Below are positions 1 through 10,083 of a stretch of 64,000 bases of DNA, in pieces. A program made the translations under genes and the position numbers. A model generated the notes under the pieces. That model worked only from the letters and a program-made list of their open reading frames with translations. It was not told the origin of the DNA and did not search any database. The DNA is from Wyeomyia smithii. Lineage: Eukaryota > Arthropoda > Insecta > Diptera > Culicidae. The stretch spans positions 14,321,286-14,385,285 of the forward strand of contig NC_073695.1 of NCBI RefSeq assembly GCF_029784165.1, read 5' to 3'. Position 1 is the stretch's first letter, and every line of letters begins with the position of its first letter.

Positions 1-640
1 TATCATACGTATTTTACAAATGGATTTCTAATGGAATCAGTTATAATTAAGAGATCTTTTGGTACGATAAATTCATTGGACAAATTTAATAAAGAATATA
101 TGTCGACTTGTTTCCGTGTAGACAATTTGCAAACTAAAACGTGTCTGTGACAAAAATAGAAGTTACTAATATGTTGTGAAATTTGGTTCAAAAAAACGTT
201 TCGATAATTCGTTTATTGTAATCATAAATTCTCACGGGTTCTATCAGATTTTTTCAATTATTTTACTGTAGCGATAATTCGTGAAAGTGACACACAAATT
301 GCAAACACATAAATTAGCCTAAGCTCTACATCATCATAAAAACTGCTACATATTTCAGATGCATAGCCAGCTGATTTTTTATGTAAAATAGCAATATTGG
401 AGCCGCACTATCGCTAAAACTATTTTTACAACATCGCATGGCAATGAGAACGAGTTCAGACGATTCTCAGTATTTTTTTGTTTGAGTTTAGCTTCAAAAT
501 TTAGAATTCTAAATGAAATAAGAAGCGAGTGAAAAAAAGCTGAAATTTTGTCTTGCGAAATTAGCAGTAAAAACTGGGTTACAGACAACACAAGCAGATT
601 AATGGCTTGACCACGCGTTATAACTGTAGTGATCCGTTTA
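1..640. other. AT-rich intergenic DNA, nothing recognised
   Basis: No convincing coding sequence, RNA gene or element boundary was seen. The short open frames here have no recognisable domain and biased AT-rich composition. Confidence 0.5.
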
Positions 641-757
641 GGGACCATCCATTAATGATGTCACGCATTTAGGGGGGGAGGGGGTTTCAATTATTGTGAC
701 ATTTTGTGACATATGGGGGAGGGGGGGTTAACTTGAGTGTGACATCACATTTCAACT
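641..757 (+). repeat. G-rich MITE-like repeat, copy 1 (right end degraded)
   Basis: It starts with GGGACCATCCATTAATGATG followed by TCACGC, then two G-runs separated by a GTGACATTTTGTGACA block, and fades after GTGACATCAC. The reverse complement of its left end closes a second copy at 4103-4214, which has an intact right terminus instead. Each copy therefore looks like one degraded member of a TIR-bearing family. Confidence 0.6.
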
Positions 758-894
758 AGAAAAAAAAAGCCACATACCTAACCACAGAGTTCAACTCAGA
801 ACTATTCATGATATTTGCATCATTCATTTATTAGTTCTACGATCCCTTTTTTGCTCAAGATTTGCTTTAGATAAAATAAATGACAATTTTTTGA

Positions 895-1555
895 AGTAGA
901 ATACTTCTCCCAGGAAGTTCGGCTACATAGGGATGTGAAATGAAAATCTAAAACCGAAAAAAGTGAAAAATATGTCCAATTTCAAATGCTAATAAATCGG
1001 TTAGTATTCGATGGATTATCGTTGTTGCAGCAATAGCTTGGAGAATCTTCTAAGATTCTTCCCAAATGCAGATAACTATAAATTTATTTTTCAAACTATT
1101 GTACTATTGAAAATAGTCAAGCCTTGTAAAAACGAAAACTTCGGCCTATAATTGGTCGTTATATGATTGCTTCCCAAGCACGGTCGACAGAATCATAGAC
1201 CTTGCCATTTGAAATGTGCTATTTGGCGTATATAAGAGCCTGTTTCACCCGAAGCTGCTCATTATAATTCTAGACTGCAACAACAGCAGTCCTCCCTTAG
1301 CAGCAGCAGTAGCAATGCAGCGGATAACGGCCACAGCTGTGGTATGGCAACGGATAGCGGAGCGCGTCTCAGCATCGATAGCAGAACCAGGTGATGCAGG
1401 GCAGCGGATACCAATGGCAGCGTATAGCGTCCACTACTGTGGCAACGGGGATAGCGCAGCGGTTGACGTTGGTCTCAGCATCAATATAAGCAGGGCCAGC
1501 TGATGCAGTGCGGCATTTTAGTGAAATGCTGTCTCTGAGCGATAGCAGGCACACT
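895..1555 (+). repeat. Interspersed repeat with promoter-like block, copy A (5' part)
   Basis: This family recurs at 3160-3670 (+) and inverted at 25480-26720. The segment holds an ATTGG motif near 1151, the near-invariant block at about 1160-1204, then a TATA-like TATATAAG at 1229-1236 followed by CAG/CAA-rich DNA. The copy resumes at 2768-2960 after an inserted hAT-like element. It could be a piece of an LTR, a MITE promoter or a dispersed gene-derived promoter; no coding product is evident. Confidence 0.6.
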
Positions 1556-2767
1556 TAGGGTGGCCAGCAGATTTCCAATTTCAAATTCCCGGTTAGAAAT
1601 TGATGTTTTTCCCGGTTTTAAAACGCAAAAATATATGAGTTCAACCACGTTTATTCATTGACAAAATAAATTTGTGAAAGAATTTTGTTTTCGATATCAT
1701 TATTTTATTTCAAAACTTGAAAAAGGGTTAACTACTTCGGCCTGTTGCTGTTGATTTTTCGACTTTTCATGGCTGAGGAAGGCAACTCGGCTCCTTGTGT
1801 AAATTACAAACGAATTATCTGGTATTATCTTATGTCTAGTACAAAGGGCACGTTTGGGGCGCGCAGAAAATGTCTTTCTCTCAAAAATTTCATCAATTCA
1901 CTCAGCTAAACTCAAGATATAATTTAGAATCAATGTGTACCTCATGTTTCAGAGTATTTTCACATAAATTTTCAATTTATTTTGAACCGTTCTTTGGAAC
2001 AATTTTCTGTCATTTGAGACTTACATTAATTCCTGGTTTAATTAAACTGTTTAAATGAAGCGATATTTGTAACTTTCTGCACTCTCTGGTTGAGATTTTC
2101 GGCGTTCGCTTTTAAATCCTATATATTTTCACAAATTTGTTATTGTAATTTGTAATTTTAAGTTTTATCCTTCCCTGGGTTTCGTAAGTTTTTGTTGGCG
2201 ATTTGTAACCTAAGATTCAAATCTTGTTTTTTTTTTAAAGAATATTTTTACGTCAATTATAAATAATTCGGTACACAACTTTAAAACATACTCAGACATA
2301 AATGACATCAGACGTTGATCCTGTGAAGTGGTGATTGTTTTGATGTTTGATCGGCACTTACTGTCCTAATCAGTGCGAATGAGAAGGAAGACAAATTAGA
2401 GAAAAATAATCGCAGCCAACCGTTAATATACAGAACAATTGCGGGGCTAGCGCTAGGATCCTATTGACTCTAACGGTCGTCTCTCTTAGCCGAGATTTTA
2501 ACATTTGACGACCGGCTTGTTACTGCAGCATCTTACCCCGAGAATGAATTAAATGGTAGCTTGAGTCTTCCAGTGTTTGTGAACTGGCAGAAAATATACA
2601 ACAGATATACAACAGATCCCAAGCATGTAGTAAATGAAAAATAATGTTCAAAATAAATATGACAAATTTCCCGGTTTAGTATTGAAATTCCCGGCTTTCT
2701 CCCGGTTTTCCCGGTTCATTTTCGAATTCCCGGTTTTACAGGTTTTCCCGGTTCGCTGGCCACCCTG
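1556..2767. mobile_element. hAT-like non-autonomous element inside the interspersed repeat
   Basis: The ends are inverted: TAGGGTGGCCAGC on the left and GCTGGCCACCCTG on the right. The host sequence is duplicated at the borders (CACACT, or GCACACT depending on where the ends are drawn), and a related empty site is visible at about 3385-3410. Subterminal DNA on both sides is rich in TTCCCGGTT motifs. No transposase frame survives inside, so it is non-autonomous or gutted. CAGGGTGGCCA-type ends and near-8-bp duplications suggest hAT, but the exact duplication length is ambiguous. Confidence 0.7.
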
Positions 2768-3159
2768 CACACTAGCAAATGCATCCAATGAAAAGAACGT
2801 TCTGGAAAGCTTCTCAGTGTTTATTTTCCCCCCAGAAATACTTTATTCGCACTGCCAGTGATAACGCAAAGATGTGATCTGCATCTTATCAGACATTGAA
2901 TTAAACGACAAATTGTCCTTATCAGGATGAAATAAAAACCTAATTGGAGAGTTAATATTTTCTTTTAAATCAATTTACACTTTCAAGAAATTTGGAACAG
3001 ATATATATTTGGCTTCATCTCCGTGTCTCAGAACGTACTGAATTATCTTTTCCTTCAGTCATGAGCACAACATCCAAAAAACTTTCATTATCAGCATAAA
3101 AAATAATTTTTCGCATAATTGAAATTCAAAAATTATCAAGTGCATATCATGACAAGCAA

Positions 3160-3670
3160 CTATATTATTGAGAATGGTCAATCCTTATTGAAGCGCGAAA
3201 TTCGACTGATCTGATTAGTCGTTGATATGATTGCTTCCCAAGCACGGTCGACAGAATCATAGACCTTGCATAGCAGCGTATAGCACTAAAACATTGGCAT
3301 GGATACGGATAGCGTAGCAGTTGCAGCGGGTTTAGCATCGATAACAGCTGATGCAGTGAGGCACTTTAGTGAAATGCAGTCTCTGCGCGATAGCGGGCAC
3401 TAGTAAATGCATTCAATTAAAAATTTTGACAACACATAAGCCGTCTAGTTTTGAGTGTTAAATCAGCTTTTCACTGTTTATTTTATCACAAGGAATACTT
3501 TATTCGCACTGTTAGTGATAACGCTAAGATGTGATCGGTATCTTATCCGATATTGAATTGAACAAATTAAAAAATGACTGACATGCAAGCAGCCGGGTTT
3601 TCTTTCTTGTAAAAGTATTCTACTTCATCCTTGCGGTCGTGGCTTTGCACACAACCCTCCTGTGATTTTT
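3160..3670 (+). repeat. Interspersed repeat, copy B
   Basis: It shares with copy A the invariant block (3226-3271), the GCGATAGCGGGCAC stretch and the downstream GGAATACTTTATTCGCACTG stretch. It lacks the hAT-like insertion of copy A. Its end (about 3580-3670) matches the inverted copy at 25480-25570, including the words GCGGTCGTGGCTTTGCA. Confidence 0.65.
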
Positions 3671-4102
3671 CTCGTTAAAAAAGCATAATGTTCGTTAATT
3701 CTGTTTCGTTTATGAATGCCAGCGCAATTTCATTAATTTTTAGTGTCTCTCAATCCAATCAATACGAAAATTGTGGCAAAACGTAAATAAAAATGCTTGG
3801 CTATTGTAACATGTGGAGAAGATTTGGATTGCGAATTGATTGAAGAAGTGGAACTATATATTGATGGTCTTTCAAAAATCAGTAATGATGCTGCCGTTAC
3901 TGTCTCGGCTTGCTATGTCGTCGATATGCGACTCCATCAACATCCTTGGACTAAGAACTAAACACCTTTTCTAGTTATCTTCTTCTTTTCCTTTTAGTTT
4001 CAGTTTTTCTTTCAGTAAAATCGTTCTTATTAAGAAAAAATGCATTCCTAACAAATTTCTCGATTTTCAATCAATTATTACCAAAGAAGGCGGGTATAAA
4101 AA

Positions 4103-4214
4103 CGTGACGTAATAAAGGGGGGGGGGTCAAGGAAGTGGTGACAGCTTGTGACAAGGGGGAGGGGGGGAGTTGAATTTTCCCAAATTTTGCGTGACATCAT
4201 TAATGGATCGTCCC
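4103..4214 (+). repeat. G-rich MITE-like repeat, copy 2 (left end degraded)
   Basis: Two runs of seven to nine G flank a GTGACAGCTTGTGACA block, and the copy closes with GACATCATTAATGGATCGTC. It is the same family as 641-757. It lies just downstream of the chitinase stop codon (4387, minus strand). Confidence 0.6.
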
Positions 4215-4386
4215 TTATTTGTGATTGAAAGAAAAACTTTCAAAATTCATACAAATTGTTATGAAATACATAACATTCATGTCTAAAAACCATGTCATCG
4301 AAAGTTGCACACACCTAAACACGATTAGTCAGAGATGAGAAATCAAATTGAATTTTCAAGTGCTCATTGATATTATATTGCATTGT

Positions 4387-5797
4387 TTAAACATACTTAA
4401 ATACTTTGTTCGCAGCCAGCAACAACGGATAAGCTTCGTTGTGGCAATCGCCATGAAAATCATCCGTGTCGACCGTCCACAGCATGACACCACCCAAATT
4501 TTTGTCCTTGGCATATTGTGCCTTTTCTGTTACCGTTTCCCTATCATCATACGTTACCCATTGATCGTTCAGGACAGCGATTTTCACTCCGATGTTTCGC
4601 AATGGCTTGACATTCCACTTGCCTTCATGCATCATTGCACACAACTCATTAAAGCCAAGAGTTCCTGCGTTCTTCGTGAAGGGCCCCGCTCGTCCTGGAC
4701 CTTGAGCATCGATACCTGGCATGGCTCGTCCGGAAAATTCCGGCTTTAAAGTATAAGTCTTAGCCACAGTCGGGATTCCGAGGTTAATTTTTGTCAGTGG
4801 ACAACCACTCTTACGGATAAACGAGATGGCTCCATCAACGGAATCCGATCTCGTCGCCGGGTCGGGATATAACGGAGCATCTACGCTTGTTTTTTCCTTC
4901 ACGCTGAAATCATAACCCATCAGATTTATAAAGTCCAAGATATCGCACATGGCTGTTAAGTTGTATGCTTCTTGGATAATACTTGTTGAAGCGCTCATCG
5001 CAATGGTCAGCATCTTCTTTCGGTGTTCAAATTTGTCACGTAATGCTTCTAGCAAGAGGATGAAATTCTCTCGATCCTCCGGTAGGCCACCTCTCTAGTT
5101 AAAATATCGAAAAAATGATTGGTATCTACGGCAAACTTGTAGCACCTACCATGGTTGGGAATTCCCAATCTAAGTCAAGACCATCGAATCCAAACTGAAC
5201 CAAAAACCGTAGCGCATTATCCGCAAAGGCTATTCTGGTTTCCTCCGATTCCGCCATCTTAAAACCAAATCAAATGCTCATTCATTCACAATAACTTTGG
5301 TTCTTTTTTCAACCTACTAAAGAATACTTCTCCGAACCTTCGTTCCATCCGCCAACAGCCAAAATCACCTTTAGGCATGGATTTTCCTCTTTCAGCTCAA
5401 CGACTTTAGCGTAACCCTCTGCAAATGAAAGTAATCCTCGGAATAGCTTATGAAAGTTACTTATCACCAACTATACAAACTGTTAACATTGATGTCGTTA
5501 TAGTAGTCCAAAGAATCGATGCCTCCGGCCAAGTTCAACCCTGCAAAGGTGTACACCAAGTGGGTGCAATAGTTCGGAATAATGTAGCTGATGTTGAAGG
5601 CACCATTCCCATCACGATAAACCGACCAACTGGCGAAGTAGCACACAACATTATACCGCTCTGTGAATTATTTGATGAATTCAAGGGTTTTAACTTCACT
5701 TAAACTACTTGATCTCACTTGCTTCACATTTCTCTGCTACCGCACTTGATACTACCAAGAGAAGAAATATACTTAAACTGTTTAGAAGCAAGTTCAT
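4387..5797 (-). CDS. Secreted single-domain GH18 chitinase, five exons
   Basis: Proposed exons on the minus strand are 5797-5719, 5660-5488, 5416-5318, 5257-5150 and 5094-4387, all with GT/AG borders and compatible phases, giving about 388 aa. Exon 1 encodes a signal peptide (MNLLLNSLSIFLLLVVSSAV). The N-terminal GH18 strand VCYFASWSVYRDGNG follows, then the LKVILAVGGWNEGSEKYS substrate-binding segment, and exon 4 holds the catalytic DxxDxDxE signature as FDGLDLDWEFP with its glutamate present. NLMGYDF and GVMLWTVDTDDFHG complete the barrel. It should hydrolyse chitin outside the cell, for instance in the gut peritrophic matrix. No chitin-binding (CBM14) domain or Ser/Thr linker follows, so it resembles the compact group of insect chitinases. 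The catalytic residues argue against an inactive imaginal-disc-growth-factor type. Exon borders are my reading and not transcript-verified. Confidence 0.88.
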
Positions 5798-5896
5798 TTT
5801 GTCAATAATTGAGTGATCCAAGTATAAAAGTGGTCTTCTCTTCAGGGTATAAAATATAAACTGGCAGTTATTTATCGAGTAAAAAGTTCTGATAGG

Positions 5897-5909
5897 CTTT
5901 TATCTTATA
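5897..5909 (-). promoter_or_regulatory. Candidate TATA box of the chitinase gene
   Basis: The minus strand reads TATAAGATAAAAG about 100 bp upstream of the chitinase start codon at 5797. Position and sequence suit a TATA element with a short 5' leader, but other AT-rich stretches (5823-5860) could serve instead. Confidence 0.35.
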
Positions 5910-6300
5910 GCGACAGTCAATTGCTTTCAAAATAATTATAATTGACCCTGGAAGATGTTTGTAATCATATTTTTGTTATCAACAGGTAACTGATTAGCTT
6001 TGATTTTTCAATTTGCTTAATTATGAGTGTCTCAACAAATCAAAAAAAAACCCTTGAGTGTTTTTGGACAAAACTGAAAGTTCCGATTTTTTCTAAATTT
6101 GTTGTAAATTTGTGTCGTTAATTTCTACCTATTAACCAATATTCTCGATGAAAATGTTTGTGACATTTTTCGAATTGAAATAGAACTTTCAAGACATTAG
6201 TCCGATCGGAACCTTTCTGGAATCTAGAGAAATTAAGGTGTCATCATCATCCTATTAATATAAGAGCTCCAAAGCAATTGACGGACGTTTTATGATTTTT

Positions 6301-6306
6301 TTTATT
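6301..6306 (-). terminator. Poly(A) signal of the small secreted-peptide gene
   Basis: AATAAA on the minus strand, about 33 bp downstream of the stop codon at 6339. It supports a compact single-exon transcription unit. Confidence 0.6.
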
Positions 6307-6338
6307 GCACTTTTCGAGTTCACATTTATATCCAACGG

Positions 6339-6629
6339 TCAGACCTTTGATACAGTCTTCTTACTGCCATCACCTACATTCAAGTCATCGAAACTGGAAA
6401 TCTGCTTCACGGCAATATTCGGACTGTTTTTGAACTTTGGATACAGCTCCCGGACGGCCTTCTGGATTTCGATCTGCAGCTCAGCATCTGATATTCCCGT
6501 TGGAACAAGGATTTGCTTCTCCTCAAATTGGCGTCCCTGATTGTCGACGATGGTTGATGCCCTCAGCAGCTGAACCATCAGTATCAGCACCATGAGACAC
6601 TTTACAAGGAGAACTTTTCGACAGGCCAT
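6339..6629 (-). CDS. Small secreted protein of unknown function, 96 aa
   Basis: The frame starts at a true ATG (MACRKVLLVKCLMVLILMVQ) and ends at a TGA. The first 24 residues make a typical signal peptide: basic start, long hydrophobic core, and a likely cut after LLRA or LLRAS. The mature part (about 72 residues) has no cysteines, contains a helical-looking stretch ISDAELQIEIQKAVRELYPK, and ends in a lysine/serine-rich tail. A TATA box sits about 60 bp upstream and an AATAAA 33 bp downstream, so the whole unit is compact and complete. I do not recognise the family. It lies about 540 bp upstream of the chitinase start, on the same strand, but with its own promoter. A lineage-restricted secreted peptide is the simplest reading. 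Confidence 0.75.
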   Translation of the reverse strand: MACRKVLLVKCLMVLILMVQLLRASTIVDNQGRQFEEKQILVPTGISDAELQIEIQKAVRELYPKFKNSPNIAVKQISSFDDLNVGDGSKKTVSKV

Positions 6630-6688
6630 CTTATCGCGTGGGATCGCTGCAAATCACTAATCCTCCGGCGAACGACTGAAGGCCGCTT

Positions 6689-6696
6689 TATTTATA
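6689..6696 (-). promoter_or_regulatory. TATA box of the small secreted-peptide gene
   Basis: The minus strand reads TATAAATA within CATATAAATAAAG, about 60 bp upstream of the ATG at 6629. A TCAGT initiator-like word lies at 6675-6679, which is closer than the usual 25-30 bp, so the start site itself is not fixed. Confidence 0.6.
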
Positions 6697-6699
6697 TGC

Positions 6700-7600
6700 T
6701 CAGCCGAAAAGATTCTGCAAGAAGACCGGTTATATAACACTCTTCGTAGCAAGTAGTCTTCTTCCCCGGTGCCATCACGATGGCACGTCATAGTTCATAA
6801 AGAAGATTTACCAACGGCAGAGCTCAGCTGGGTAAACTCAACTAAGATGAAATTTTCCTGAAACAGTTGGATATTTCATCAAAAATCAACCAATTCATTT
6901 GCATAGAATAAAAGAAAATCCGAGGTGATACGCTTTACCCCCTTTCACCCCCACACTCTAGTCGTGGAGCGATGAGAATGGAATCGGAGTAGTCTTCAAA
7001 TTTGCATCTGGTTTCATGCCAAAAAACACACCTGATCTTATGACCCGATTTCAGAGTATCCGCGGGAGATGCATTGAAAGTTGTCTGACCCAGGTCGTTG
7101 TTACTTTCAGTTTCGGAATCACGCTTGGCTGTAGTTTTTTTTTTGTCGAAGTTGCTCTTGTTTCCAAATCAAACGGATTCGATTAGATTGCAGTATTGGT
7201 CATTTTTAACATTTTAATGTGAACTCCTTTCTCAGTCGATTCCTTTCAAAAACGATGTCACGAAGCACACGTGCTTTTGGCAACTGTAAATTTTTGGGAA
7301 TCTCATTAGAGTTCCTTCGCAAAAATGTCAACGGAAAAATGCAAAAATATGTCGGGTGATTGGGAATGAAACTTCTACGTCGATTAATTTGATGATAATA
7401 CTCGAAGCATAGGTTTAGGTATCAAAACATCAATTCTAATCTTGTTCAAATATTAATATTGGAAAAGTTAAAACTATAGGTTTAAGTAATCTGAAAGCAA
7501 ATCAATTATCTCTACTATAGACGATGTTGGGGCCTGACAACGATGCGGATCCTACAGGTTGTTACTGACCCGAAAAAATATAACATCAAAAAACCTCAAA
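6700..7600. other. Intergenic DNA, nothing recognised
   Basis: Upstream region of the secreted-peptide gene. I see no coding frame with a recognisable domain and no clear element ends. Confidence 0.4.
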
Positions 7601-8035
7601 AATTGCTGTAATTGTACATAGTTTTACCATAATTTAGCTATGTTTATCTTGTTTGTTTGTCGACTGTAGCGGTATTTACTGTGAAAATGATGTTTTTTAT
7701 TTTAAATACATCATTTTTACAATAAATATCATTGTTCAGAACAATAAAAAACATTGTTTTTGTTATTTTTACCATGAAAAAGAAGGGGTTGTTATGTATC
7801 TTAACAGCATTTTTTCAGGCACTTTTTCCATACATTTAGAAGTCACTGACGATGTTTTTCATGGTAAAATTATTGTTGGTGGTAGGTTCAACAACAAAAA
7901 ACATTGTTAAAACATGGTAATAACCACGAATGTTCGCAAGCTTGCAGTAAAAATACCATGTTTTTTATGGTTACAATAAAAAGTATTGTCCATTAACTGT
8001 TTTGACCACAAAATACATCGTAAATTTTTTTTGGG
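7600..8035. repeat. AT-rich repeat with recurrent ACATTGTTTTT/ACCATG words
   Basis: Words such as AAAACATTGTTTTTGTTA, AAAAAACATTGTTAAAACAT and ACCATGTTTTTTATGGTTAC recur in both orientations. This suggests a degenerate palindromic MITE. No termini or target duplication could be fixed. Confidence 0.35.
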
Positions 8036-8054
8036 AATAAGGCTCCAAATTTTG

Positions 8055-8540
8055 AGCTGGCTGCAAAAGAAGAAGACTTCGGAGCATTAAAGCATTTACC
8101 GTGTTTTAATCACACATCTAATTTGATACCTTCGTCATCGATGGGGTTCGAAGTTTTAGAAGGACAACGTATTTCAAATGTTCCAGGGAACCCAGAATTA
8201 ATTTAAAAGGTCAAAGGAATTGTCACTTTCTCTCATACAAGCCACAAGTTTGCTGATGCATTAAGGAAGATACCGCTCGATGGAGGGGCTACTTCACTCG
8301 CCTAATTCAGGACATTCCGACATGGTGAAATTCCACTTTTTGATGTGTCGCCGCTTTTTAGAGATGCAAATTGTATCAGTGGCAGCCCTTGAATTTCTGG
8401 ATTTGGAAATACTGACAGGTGAATTAATAGAAAGTGATGAGATGAACACAGGTTATACTTCATCCGAAACCTTCGCGACCGAAATGTTTCAAATTAGAAA
8501 AAGGAACCTGGAGAGCTTCGACACTTGGTATTAGGCTTCC
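8055..8540 (+). pseudogene. hAT-superfamily transposase fragment, decayed
   Basis: Reading across frames gives LPCFNHTSNLIP, then NPELI*KVKGIVTFSHTSH with KFADALRK, and in the next frame GHSDMVKFHFLMCRRFLEMQ and IVSVAAL. These match the order CFAHTLNL - KVRxIVTFF-H/S-S - DVPTRWNSTFLMLxRFLE typical of the central part of hAT transposases. Stops and frameshifts separate the blocks, so it is a relic. It adjoins the repeat at 8640-9040. Confidence 0.6.
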
Positions 8541-8639
8541 ATGGGTCTAGACTGTTTTGATGTTTGGAAAATTTGGCAACAACCTTCTTTATCAGACAAA
8601 TTAACGATCTGCTGTTAGTATGTTATTAAAACTGATGTC

Positions 8640-9040
8640 TTGAAGGAAAACATGCTGACAAAGGCAACAGTGCTGCACGCCGTGTCAGAAACGGAATATT
8701 ATGCAACTTCATTGCACCTCGGATTTTTCTTCACCAACAGTTAGTTTAGGGTCTAAGCTTTCAAATGAATGCGGTTTAAAAATATTCTATCGGGGATTCA
8801 AATTTTCCCCGAGTTTCAATTTTTTTTTATTTTCATGACCATTTTGTGTCTATCTATGAAGACGCTACATACATTGTAGTGTATGGTATACAAACAATGT
8901 GTGTGTTAGGGACATAGAGAGAGAGGTGGGGAGGAGGGGGTGGTAAGGGAGGAGGAATACTGTATAGTGTATTGTGTATTGATTATTGTGTATAGTGTAT
9001 AATGTATAGTGTATAGTATGTATATATTGAGTACGACTCT
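8640..9040 (+). repeat. Repeat unit with microsatellite-like tail, copy 1
   Basis: The stretch from GTGTCAGAAACGGAATATTA through the ATTCTATCGGGG motif near 8790 is repeated in inverse orientation at about 17060-17260. After it come a T-rich stretch and simple repeats of GTATAGTGTATA type (about 8877-9030). The inverse copy has CA/TACA-type simple repeats at the corresponding place, so the tail belongs to the unit. Confidence 0.6.
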
Positions 9041-9163
9041 GAACCAACATTATTCGTTACTACAGTAATGTTTCCTTAGAGACCTCATTTGAAAGTTATC
9101 CAGAATAAAGAGAAAATTCGTCATTCTTTATCAGTTCCTTGATGATACAACACGTATGCGAAA

Positions 9164-9814
9164 ATGAAGAATACCCACGAGCACAACCGTATGAAAGTCT
9201 GCATTCTCTCTTTCAACAAAGTGAAATCAGTAAAAACTATAAACAATCCTTTGAAGAAAATTATCAGAGACTGCTTTCTTCCGGATTATGAGGAACAAAA
9301 TGAAATATATCCCAAGGTTATGTGTGGCGGCTGCTACCGTGCGATGTACAGATATAGAAAAGGTGAACAATTTCCCAAGATTCCGGTTCACGAGTATCCC
9401 GACCGCAAAATAACGAGGGAAGTGACCAAACACCTGGACTGCGAAATATGTCACGTGGCTCGGCAAACGCTGCAAATAAAAGTTGCTAAGAAAGCTCGAC
9501 CAAAAAGACACTCGCTTGCCAAAACTTGTAACGATTGTTTGACTCAAGTAGGACCTGGAAAAGCGCATGAATGCAACGCAAGCACAAAGTTACGAAACCT
9601 TTCGATGCTGGCTGGAAATTCGCAAAAACATTTAGTTTCGAAGGCCATTCGAGAGAAGTCAGCGAACGATCAATCAATGGTAAGCTTTGCTAATTCGAAG
9701 GGGAAACCTGTCCGTATTCAGGTTATAACCGCGAAAGGAAAAGAGAACACGAAACCGATTTCACATGAGGAGATTTTCAGTTAAAAAACAGACCTGAATC
9801 TCAGCACACGTAAG
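9164..9814 (+). pseudogene. Unidentified zinc-binding element gene, first exon
   Basis: The 206-residue frame contains CxxC pairs: CGGCYRAMYRYRKGE at about residues 54-68, CEICHVAR at about 94, and CNDCLTQVGPGKAHEC at about 121-136, suggesting zinc ribbons near the N terminus. It stops at a TAA in IFS*KTDLNLSTRK that looks like a point mutation, because the frame runs on to a good donor (AAG|GTATGT at 9814/9815). I recognise the style as one of the multicopy, transposon-related gene families of invertebrates, but cannot name it. Exon 2 (9888), exon 3 (11460) and a last exon (16515) follow in order on the same strand. Frame damage in several places marks the locus as a pseudogene or dead element copy. 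Confidence 0.6.
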
Positions 9815-10083
9815 GTATGTTGGACCTTGAATCAAACTAGAATGTTTCCAATATTCGTTTTCCTCCTTGACAAACTTTTTTCTATAGACCTTAAAACTGG
9901 CACAAAATATGCATCTCAGAACCTGTAAGGTGGTACAACCGGGACTTAAATTAGCACTCCAAAATCGTTTAAGGGAGCTCGAGGATTTTTTTTTTTGGTG
10001 TAACCAGTCTTAATGTGTCTTACACCAAAGGAAAAACTCACCAAGTTGAAAATCGTCCGATCGTTTTGTGTGGAAGTGTTAAA

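Noticed and set aside
1216..1503. 95-codon frame downstream of TATATAAG
   Set aside because: Not preserved in the other copies of the repeat; it reflects CAG-type repeats.
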